DNA of 64,000 nt from Litorivicinus sp. (GTDB lineage Bacteria; Pseudomonadota; Gammaproteobacteria; Pseudomonadales; Litorivicinaceae), in contig JAGYKJ010000005.1 in assembly GCA_018401755.1 (NCBI GenBank), forward strand, positions 186,001 to 250,000, given 5' to 3'. A program made the translations under genes and the position numbers. This document shows, in pieces, positions 57,540-64,000 of the stretch (the first letter of the stretch is position 1; every line of letters starts with the position of its first letter). The notes under the pieces were generated by a model that made no database searches, was not told the origin of the DNA, and was given only the letters and a program-made list of their open reading frames with translations.

Positions 57540-58578
57540 GGTGCAATCCCTCGTCCTCTGGATTGATCAGACCATTGGGGTCCATCGCGAATCGAATTCG
57601 ACGATTCAAGCGAGCAACACCCTCCGGCAGGGTCTGCTGCCAGTTCGACACCGGCCGCTCTGGTGCTTCACACCGCGCATGTCCACCCACGTTCTGAGCC
57701 CACTCAAATGGTGATAGATCGCCCTGCGGGGCCACTGTCCAGCGCTGGCCACCATGCCAATCCATCGCGATCAATGGGCATGTCGTTGCCGGAGTCGTCG
57801 GGGGAACCGCCAATCTCCACAGTGGCAAATCTGTGCGAAAGACCGGATCTGATAGATCGCGAACCCCTCGCCAAAACTGCACAGCATCAAGCATTGGGTC
57901 ACCGCCCAAGATCTGCATTGCTGCTGACACGCCACGAGCAGTTCCAGAGAGCCGTACCATGAGCATTCCGTCACGCCAATGGGATGCAGAAATGGGAAGC
58001 GGCTTCTGCCCCCACTGATGCAGACGAGCCAATGCATCCTCGGCCATCAGCTGGAAACAACGGGTCTCTTCGACCTCAGGCGCAGGTAGCACTTTCATAC
58101 TGATCTCGGTCAAAACACCCAACTGACCAAACGCACCCACTTGCAAGCGTGACACGTCAAAGCCGGCCACATTTTTCATCACCTCACCACCGAAGCGCAG
58201 ATGCTCGCCTAGCCCATTGATCAATCGAACACCCAAAATGTGATCACGCACACCGCCCATCGCCACGCGTCTTGGACCCGCCAATCCGGATGCGACAATA
58301 CCACCGAAGGTCGACTCATCCGAAAACCGTGGCGGTTCAAAGGCGAGCATTTGACCCTCAGCAGCCAACATCGATTCAATCTCTGTCAGCGACGTGCCTG
58401 CTTTTGCGGTAATGACCAGTTCGGTCGGCTCATAGTGCACCACACCTTGATGGGATCGACTGGATAACGCATTGGCAGGTCGCGCGGGTCCAACTCGGGT
58501 TCGGGAGCCAGCGCCAATCACACTCACGGAAGTCCCTGCCAAGAGGCGTTCGGAAACTTCCGCAACAAAATCTGCCAT
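57529..58578 (-). CDS. glcE: glycolate oxidase FAD-binding subunit
   Basis: A 349-residue FAD subunit. The PCMH FAD-binding N-terminus has VSVIGAGSRTRVG and VITAKAGTSLTEIESMLAAEGQMLAFEPPRF, followed by FGGIVASGLAGPRRVAMGGVRDHILG near residue 100. The C-terminal cap is shorter than in GlcD, as expected. Its ATG overlaps the glcD stop by one base. Confidence 0.93.
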   Translation of the reverse strand: MADFVAEVSERLLAGTSVSVIGAGSRTRVGPARPANALSSRSHQGVVHYEPTELVITAKAGTSLTEIESMLAAEGQMLAFEPPRFSDESTFGGIVASGLAGPRRVAMGGVRDHILGVRLINGLGEHLRFGGEVMKNVAGFDVSRLQVGAFGQLGVLTEISMKVLPAPEVEETRCFQLMAEDALARLHQWGQKPLPISASHWRDGMLMVRLSGTARGVSAAMQILGGDPMLDAVQFWRGVRDLSDPVFRTDLPLWRLAVPPTTPATTCPLIAMDWHGGQRWTVAPQGDLSPFEWAQNVGGHARCEAPERPVSNWQQTLPEGVARLNRRIRFAMDPNGLINPEDEGLHHAN

Positions 58579-60032
58579 TAAAAACGCTCCAGCTCAGGAT
58601 GCGGCAATTCCCCATGATGGACATGCAAGTGACCAAACTCGGCGCACCGATTCAGGGTGGGCACCGCCTTGCCAGGATTCAGTATCCCGGTCTCATCAAA
58701 GGCTGCCTTCAGCGCATGGAACTGGGCAAGCTCCGCACTCGAAAACTGCGCACACATCTGATCAATCTTCTCCAATCCGACGCCATGCTCCCCGGTAATC
58801 GTGCCGCCCACCTCAACACTCAACTCTAGGATTGCCGCGCCAAAGGCCTCCGCCCGCTCGAGCTCTCCAGGTACATTCGCATCAAACAGAATCAATGGAT
58901 GCAAGTTACCATCGCCTGCATGAAATACATTGGCACAGCGGAGTCCATATTCAGTGGACATCTCGGCCATTCTCTTTAGTACCTTCGCTAAATGTTTGCG
59001 AGGAATGGTGCCATCCATGCAGTAGTAATCGGGAGAGATACGGCCGACCGCTGGAAATGCACTTTTCCGGCCTTTCCAAAACAACAATCGTTCCGCATCG
59101 TCACGCGCAATGCGAAGCTCAGTGGCTCCACCGTCTCGAAGCACCTGCTCAACTTTGGCCAGCTCATCGGCCACTTCATCCACGCTCCCATCCACTTCAC
59201 AAAGCAGCAACGCCTCTGCATCTAACGGATAACCCGCCTTCACAAAATCCTCAACCGCAGCCAACGCTGGCTTGTCCATCATCTCGAGCCCTGCAGGAAT
59301 AATTCCACGCGCAATAATTGCACTGACCGCAGCCCCTGCCTTCTCAATATCGTCAAAGGATGCCATCACGACTTTCGTCTCCTCCGGCTTCGGTAGCAGG
59401 CGGACAGTGACCTCGAGGACGATCGCAAGCAAGCCCTCACTGCCAATGATTAGGGCCAATAAGTCCAACCCTGGACTGTCTGGCGCATCACTCCCAAAGG
59501 TAACGACTTCACCGTCATCCAAGGCGACCGTCACCGCCAAAACGTTGTGGACCGTGAGGCCATATTTCAGGCAATGCACCCCACCCGAGTTCTCAGCAAT
59601 ATTGCCGCCGATCGAACACGCGATCTGCGATGAAGGATCGGGCGCGTAATACAATCCCAGGGGGGCTACAGCTTCAGAAATCGCGAGATTACGCACTCCA
59701 GGCTCGACCCTTGCGGTACGCGCCAATGGATCGACAGCAACAATCCGATTAAATTTCGCCATCACCAACAAGACTCCGTCGGCATGCGGTGTTGCACCGC
59801 CAGATAATCCGGTTCCAGCACCCCGAGCGACCACAGGCACCCCGGCCGCCTTACAGGTTTTCAACACATGACTGACTTCTTTGGTGGTTTCAGGTAGGAC
59901 CACGAGCTTGGGACGCACGCGAAACATCGTTAGGCCATCGCATTCATAGGGTGCTCGCGCCGCATCACTGGACAAAATACGCTCCCGCGCTACCCCCAGG
60001 GCTAATGTCTCAATGAATGAATCTATGTTCAT
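58578..60032 (-). CDS. glcD: glycolate oxidase subunit GlcD
   Basis: A 484-residue FAD-linked oxidase of the glycolate oxidase complex. FAD-binding motifs PVVARGAGTGLSGGATPHADG near residue 70 and SIGGNIAENSGGVHCLKYG near residue 142 are complete, and the C-terminal domain ends with HAGDGNLHPLILFD and TGEHGVGLEK. It oxidises glycolate (or D-lactate) to glyoxylate. First gene of glcDEF. The upstream TauE-family permease is in the same direction, 51 bases away. Confidence 0.94.
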   Translation of the reverse strand: MNIDSFIETLALGVARERILSSDAARAPYECDGLTMFRVRPKLVVLPETTKEVSHVLKTCKAAGVPVVARGAGTGLSGGATPHADGVLLVMAKFNRIVAVDPLARTARVEPGVRNLAISEAVAPLGLYYAPDPSSQIACSIGGNIAENSGGVHCLKYGLTVHNVLAVTVALDDGEVVTFGSDAPDSPGLDLLALIIGSEGLLAIVLEVTVRLLPKPEETKVVMASFDDIEKAGAAVSAIIARGIIPAGLEMMDKPALAAVEDFVKAGYPLDAEALLLCEVDGSVDEVADELAKVEQVLRDGGATELRIARDDAERLLFWKGRKSAFPAVGRISPDYYCMDGTIPRKHLAKVLKRMAEMSTEYGLRCANVFHAGDGNLHPLILFDANVPGELERAEAFGAAILELSVEVGGTITGEHGVGLEKIDQMCAQFSSAELAQFHALKAAFDETGILNPGKAVPTLNRCAEFGHLHVHHGELPHPELERF

Positions 60033-60083
60033 GCGCGCTGCCTCATTGTTTTATCATGGTGACATCCTAAATGCCGGCGACAG

Positions 60084-60851
60084 TCATCCAAATACATTGG
60101 TCAGACCAATATAGATCAGCCGACCACTGATCACGAGCAGAAACAGGTAACAAAATCGATAAAACCAGGATTCGGAAATCATTGAATTTATGGATATTCC
60201 AAGCCGGACAGCGAGGATTCCAAGCGGAGCAAGTACTGCTGCCGTGACGAGCACATCGAACGAAAACTGGTCTAGCCAGTAATACGGAATGACCTTCGCT
60301 AAATTGACCCAAGTAAAAAACACCACGGTCGTCGCCGCATACCGATCAGGCGGTAATCGTTGCGGCAAAAGAGCGACCGCAAGTGGGGGACCACCCGCAT
60401 GCACACCAAAGCTCGTGAACCCAGAAACACACGCCCAACAACGCGTATGCCAGGGCCCCGGCAGGTTAGTGGCAACTCCAGAGGACAGGCCCAGTTGGCG
60501 AATCCACCAAGACAGGCCAAATCCTATCCCGATGATGCCAATCAAAATCCGAATGCCGTCGTCAGAGAATAGGTGAAAGCTCAATGCGCCGATCACGATC
60601 CCGATAAGCGCCGCTGGAATCAAGCGGCCCAACTGCTCCCGGTCCCATCGCCCACGCCACCCGTGTAGTCCAGTGAAATCCATGACAATCAGTATGGGCA
60701 GCAATATTGCGGCGGCGGTCGCAGGTGAGGTAGTCATCGCCAACAGAGGCACACCCACCACCCCAAGGCCGCCGCCAAACCCACCCTTCGAAATCCCCAC
60801 CAGAGTCACAGCAATGACGGCATAGACCCAGAAAATCGGATCCGACGACAC
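60084..60851 (-). CDS. TauE/SafE family membrane transporter
   Basis: A 255-residue membrane protein with about eight helices. It begins YAVIAVTLVGISKGGFGGGLGVVGVPLLA, the TauE/SafE repeat, and has the second repeat in CVSGFTSFGVHAGGPPLAVALLPQRLPP. Family members export sulfite, sulfonates or related anions. It is placed right after recA and before glcDEF on the same strand; whether it moves a glycolate-related substrate is a guess. Confidence 0.9.
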   Translation of the reverse strand: MSSDPIFWVYAVIAVTLVGISKGGFGGGLGVVGVPLLAMTTSPATAAAILLPILIVMDFTGLHGWRGRWDREQLGRLIPAALIGIVIGALSFHLFSDDGIRILIGIIGIGFGLSWWIRQLGLSSGVATNLPGPWHTRCWACVSGFTSFGVHAGGPPLAVALLPQRLPPDRYAATTVVFFTWVNLAKVIPYYWLDQFSFDVLVTAAVLAPLGILAVRLGISINSMISESWFYRFCYLFLLVISGRLIYIGLTNVFG

Positions 60852-60874
60852 TTAGCATGTGCCTACTAGGCGCA

Positions 60875-61911
60875 TTACTCCGTGGGCGCCTCATCCGCCA
60901 CAGGGTCTTTGGCTGTGATCACTGGCGAGGCCATCAGACGCGTCCGGAGTGTCGTCTCAATTTCAGTCGCCATCTCGGGATGCTCATCGAGAAAATGCCA
61001 GCGTTCGCCTTTCCTTGGCCAATCCGTTGACCTTGATAGGAGTACCAGGCTCCGGACTTATCAATCAGTCCTTCCTGAACACCCAAATCAATCACTTCAC
61101 CCGTCCGATAGATCCCATGTCCGTACATCACTTGGAATTCCGCTTGTCTAAACGGGGGCGAAACCTTGTTTTTGACAACCTTGACACGGGTTTCATTCCC
61201 CACCACCTCATCGCCATTCTTTACCGCACCAATCCGACGAATATCGAGTCGTACCGAGGCATAGAATTTCAAGGCATTTCCGCCAGTGGTCGTTTCTGGA
61301 TTACCGAACATGACCCCAATCTTCATGCGGATTTGGTTGATGAAAATAACCAAGCAATTCGACCGTTTAATATTACCGGTGATTTTTCTCAGTGCCTGGC
61401 TCATCAATCGCGCTTGAAGGCCCACATGGCTATCTCCCATATCCCCTTCGATTTCAGCACGCGGTGTCAAGGCTGCCACCGAGTCAATGACCAGAATATC
61501 CACACTTCCAGAACGGACCAGCATATCGGCGATTTCGAGCGCTTGTTCACCTGTGTCTGGCTGAGAGACCAATAAATCATCCACATTGACACCAAGCTTC
61601 CCAGCATAAATCGGATCGAGCGCATGCTCGGCATCGATAAAGGCTGCCGTACCACCCAACTTCTGGCACTCCGCAATGGTCTGCAACGTCAATGTTGTTT
61701 TACCGGATGACTCTGGGCCATAAATTTCAACGACGCGCCCTTTCGGTAACCCGCCAATGCCGAGCGCGATATCCAGCCCCAAAGATCCCGTCGAGATACT
61801 TGGAATCGCTTCACGGGGGGTGTCCCCCATTCGCATCACAGCTCCTTTCCCAAACTGACGCTCGATTTGGCTAAGGGCGGCATCTAAGGCTTTACGGCGG
61901 TTGTCGTCCAT
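60875..61911 (-). CDS. recA: recombinase RecA, C-terminus frameshifted
   Basis: RecA pairs homologous DNA and triggers LexA self-cleavage. Walker [12 protein letters not shown] near residue 65, the FIDAEHALD and VIDSVAAL motifs and loop L2 ([25 protein letters not shown]) are intact. Near residue 303 the frame shifts: [10 protein letters not shown] is read where [18 protein letters not shown] is expected. Adding one T in GCT-TGGCAT (about 61000) restores the tail through [19 protein letters not shown] to TAA 60875; otherwise it stops at 60934. ATG 61911 follows AAGGA; an earlier ATG at 61932 is less likely. Inverted repeat upstream. Confidence 0.93.
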
Positions 61912-61973
61912 GGTGGTTCCTTGTAAGTTCATCGTGACCCTAAGGGTAATGGCTATTGCATCAGTTGTCAGTA

Positions 61974-62003
61974 CAAAACACTGACAATTTATTCAGTGTT
62001 TTG
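61974..62003. promoter_or_regulatory. 30-bp inverted repeat upstream of recA (LexA-like)
   Basis: CAAAACACTGA (61974-61984) and TCAGTGTTTTG (61993-62003) are perfect 11-base arms around CAATTTAT. The inner part is CTG-N10-CAG, the frame of a LexA/SOS box (CTGT-N8-ACAG), with two mismatches at the T and A. It is 63 bases before the recA ATG. It could also act as a 3' hairpin for hda, but there is no T-run. Confidence 0.5.
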
Positions 62004-62009
62004 ACGATC

Positions 62010-62699
62010 TCATAACTCCGGTAACACACTCCGAATCCATGGAATGGTGAGTCGACGCTGGGCCTCCAGACTGCGCTGATCAAGCGCATCAATCCACCGA
62101 ATCAAGGTCGCCGGATGTCTCGGCATCCGATGTGCCAAAAACGCCATGACATCATCACTGACGACCAACCCTCGTGCATCGCACTGACGCGACAATAACG
62201 CCACCAATCCCGCATCATCCAAGCGTGTTAGCGGCAAGACCAGCGCGGATCGCGCCCGACTCTGTAGATCAGGAAGCAGCCAATCAATGTGATGAGGTGG
62301 CATTCGCGCAGTGAATAACAGCACACCCGGGTACCGCTTCCAGAGAGAAAAAATCGCCTCCTCTCGGCCCCGATCACCAAGCCAGGACTCAACCCCATCA
62401 ATCACAACCCACTGCCGCACCGAGGCAGTGTCTACGATCGGCTCAAACTCGCTCGGATGGATGGTACTGGCGTGTAAATAGACCCCCGCATGGTCCTCGA
62501 CCAAACGGACCACACAATGTGTTTTTCCGACCCCACTGGCTCCGTGCAACCATAATCGCTCAGGCTGCCCTGCGGCACGCGCCGTATTCAGGGACTCGCG
62601 AATCAACTGGGTCTGTACAGTGTCAACCCAGGCATGAGCAGAGAATCCTGGCGGCACAGTCAGGGGTAGGAGCCCCTGTGCCATCGGCGCTATTGCCAT
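62010..62699 (-). CDS. hda: DnaA regulatory inactivator Hda
   Basis: A 229-residue AAA+ protein that, with the sliding clamp, promotes ATP hydrolysis by DnaA and prevents re-initiation. Walker A GASGVGKTH near residue 53, a shortened Walker B (VVIDGVESW), sensor-like LLFTARMPP, and ending PWIRSVLPEL. The N-terminal QGLLPLTVPPG may hold a clamp-binding motif (Q-x-x-L/P-like, LPL). It overlaps the end of the DUF2066 gene by 10 bases. ATG 62699 is the likely start; ATG 62684 is an alternative. Confidence 0.9.
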   Translation of the reverse strand: MAIAPMAQGLLPLTVPPGFSAHAWVDTVQTQLIRESLNTARAAGQPERLWLHGASGVGKTHCVVRLVEDHAGVYLHASTIHPSEFEPIVDTASVRQWVVIDGVESWLGDRGREEAIFSLWKRYPGVLLFTARMPPHHIDWLLPDLQSRARSALVLPLTRLDDAGLVALLSRQCDARGLVVSDDVMAFLAHRMPRHPATLIRWIDALDQRSLEAQRRLTIPWIRSVLPEL

Positions 62700-63679
62700 C
62701 GATAACGCCCTGGTTCAACTTCAATCAACCCATCCATGGACTGCAATAATCCTGATAGCGCACTCGCATCCAGCGCGCCTTCGACATGCAAGCTCGCCTC
62801 TGTTCCTGTCAAGACAATCGGCGCAACCCGAATCACGCGAGGGTCACGCTCCAGCCGCCCGAGCAAGTCCAACAGTCCGATGGTTTCCGCTTCAAGCAAG
62901 CGCACCACTAAGGGAGACGCAGACTCTCCCTCGATTGGCGCCGATGCCTCGATCACCACTGACTTGGATCGCGAACGCAACCGCGCTAACAAATCTTGGG
63001 TAATTTGTAGGGCCCGCGCGTCGATCTCACCGCTCACCACCGTATCCATCACTTTCTGGCCATCGCGGTATAACCAATAGCGGGTTTCATTAGCGTCAGG
63101 ACGATCGCCCAAGACCATCACCCAATCCATCCCGTAGCGTGCTGACGCGCCGGTGACGGCAGTATCAAATCCTCCCCAAATCTCAGCAGGAGAAAGGGCT
63201 AACTGATCCTCGAGATCCATTAAGACAAAGCGAAGAGGCACATCGAAGCGCGCAAACTGGGACGCAAAGGCGGAGGCCAAAGCAGACTCGTCGGCCCACA
63301 ACATTCGTCGCTCCAAGCCAACCTCCTCGGTTAACCAGACCAACGTCGCCGGTCTCGGTGGCTCCCACAGAGGAATGGATGCTTGCGCAAGCCGTGTCAT
63401 CAGCGCCGCATCATCCACATCCACCAAAAACCCGTTTTCCGTGAACCCATAGGAAAAGACGAGCGCCTCCGGCAGCGTGAAGAGACCAGGATCTTCAGTC
63501 ATCAGTTGCGTCTCAGGCATCCCCGTCATCTGCTCAGCGACGCGTACCACGGCGTCACGTAAGCCACGATCCAAGTCAAATTGCGCCCGATCGGTGATAG
63601 GTAGTTCCACACTGAGTGCCATGACTGGCGCCGCAAAAAGGCCAACCAATCCTGTCCAAAAACGCACTCTCCGCATCAT
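62690..63679 (-). CDS. DUF2066 domain-containing exported protein
   Basis: A 329-residue protein with signal peptide MMRRVRFWTGLVGLFAAPVMA before LSVELPITD. DUF2066 signs are DRGLRDAVVRVAEQMTG and VFSYGFTENGFLVDVDDAALMTRL. Its place between purM (divergent) and hda is conserved in Pseudomonas-like bacteria. The C-terminal region RVIRVAPIVLTGTEASLHVEG resembles a repeated ferredoxin-like fold seen in these proteins. Function unknown. GGAG lies upstream of ATG 63679. Confidence 0.85.
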   Translation of the reverse strand: MMRRVRFWTGLVGLFAAPVMALSVELPITDRAQFDLDRGLRDAVVRVAEQMTGMPETQLMTEDPGLFTLPEALVFSYGFTENGFLVDVDDAALMTRLAQASIPLWEPPRPATLVWLTEEVGLERRMLWADESALASAFASQFARFDVPLRFVLMDLEDQLALSPAEIWGGFDTAVTGASARYGMDWVMVLGDRPDANETRYWLYRDGQKVMDTVVSGEIDARALQITQDLLARLRSRSKSVVIEASAPIEGESASPLVVRLLEAETIGLLDLLGRLERDPRVIRVAPIVLTGTEASLHVEGALDASALSGLLQSMDGLIEVEPGRYRWQ

Positions 63680-63747
63680 GCATTACTCCAAACCGCAGAC
63701 GCGGATGATACACTGACAGCCTCATTTACGCAGGAAGCTTCACCCCC

Positions 63748-64000
63748 ATGACTGAATCCGCTCAGAGCCGTCTCACCTATCGGGATGCCGGCGTGGATAT
63801 TGATGCCGGTAATCTGCTGGTTGATCGGATCAAACCCTTTGCCAAACGTACCCAGCGACCTGAGTCGCTGGGAAATTTAGGTGGCTTCGGTGCGCTCTTT
63901 CGGATTCCCCAAGGCTATCAAAAGCCGGTCTTGGTCTCTGGAACAGATGGCGTCGGTACGAAGCTGAAGCTCGCCATTGAGTACGATCGACATACAGGTA
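63748..64000 (+). CDS. purM: phosphoribosylformylglycinamidine cyclo-ligase, 5' part
   Basis: The first 84 codons of purM (AIR synthetase), the fifth step of purine synthesis, running off the window end. It starts [21 protein letters not shown] and has [29 protein letters not shown] followed by [19 protein letters not shown], the classic ATP-binding DGVGTK. AGGAAG lies about 10 bases before ATG 63748. Divergent from the DUF2066 gene, 68 bases away. Confidence 0.95.
   Translation, partial: MTESAQSRLTYRDAGVDIDAGNLLVDRIKPFAKRTQRPESLGNLGGFGALFRIPQGYQKPVLVSGTDGVGTKLKLAIEYDRHTG

Noticed and set aside
1-64000. tRNA genes, CRISPR arrays, transposons, prophage, toxin-antitoxin systems, known riboswitches
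   Set aside because: Looked for and not found; all long stretches are explained by the listed genes.

Overview
The window is a gene-dense stretch of a free-living, probably marine or aquatic gammaproteobacterium of moderate GC. The evidence is gammaproteobacterial gene neighbourhoods: holC-valS, mfd-csiV, hda/DUF2066 divergent from purM, recX next to alaS and lysC, and a Pseudomonas-like aa3 oxidase cluster with DUF2970, DUF2909 and SURF1. It also carries a two-ATP-cone NrdA and an NhaD Na+/H+ antiporter. I cannot name the genus. I see no tRNA, rRNA, insertion sequence, prophage, CRISPR array or toxin-antitoxin pair; the region looks like core chromosome.

Layout. 1-7.6 kb: 3' end of holC, valS, then nrdA-nrdB with two perfect DnaA boxes, a promoter and a leader hairpin. 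7.6-20.5 kb: small enzymes (VOC, alpha/beta hydrolase, GNAT), an ammonium transporter behind a sigma-54 promoter, a glutamine amidotransferase, AlkB, CsrA, a MASE1-like membrane protein, cytochrome b561 and cytochrome c' convergent with each other, an AI-2E family transporter, DUF2788, NhaD, AzlCD and a Yip1 protein. 20.6-28.3 kb: the cytochrome c oxidase cluster on the minus strand (DUF2970, coxB, coxA, ctaG, coxC, SURF1, a thioredoxin-like protein, ctaA, ctaB), with DUF2909 opposite. 28.4-32.5 kb: phnCDE1E2 uptake system behind a Pho-box-like site. 32.4-36.3 kb: cation efflux protein, HupE/UreJ-like protein, DUF4198 protein and TcdA. 36.3-42.6 kb: lysC, alaS, recX and two valine-degradation type enzymes. 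42.6-48.2 kb: sahR-metF-metH, the methionine branch of the SAM cycle, with a perfect palindromic operator. 48.2-55.2 kb: a small orphan protein, pdxB, mfd, csiV, an MscS channel and an L,D-transpeptidase. 55.3-64 kb: quinone oxidoreductase, glcDEF with a TauE permease, recA, hda, DUF2066 and the start of purM.

The most striking result is that four normally conserved genes (coxC, coxB, lysC, recA) each carry one or more single-base frame disruptions that can be undone by eye to give perfectly conserved protein sequence. Two of the extra bases lie in nearly the same local sequence. I read these mainly as consensus or base-calling errors rather than gene decay, but this needs raw reads. The best regulatory observations are a perfect GATATC-centred palindrome placed inside the promoter of sahR, a hairpin that holds the coxB ribosome-binding site in its loop, a 30-bp inverted repeat in front of recA, and DnaA boxes in front of nrdA. 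I do not see a clearly new multi-gene system.
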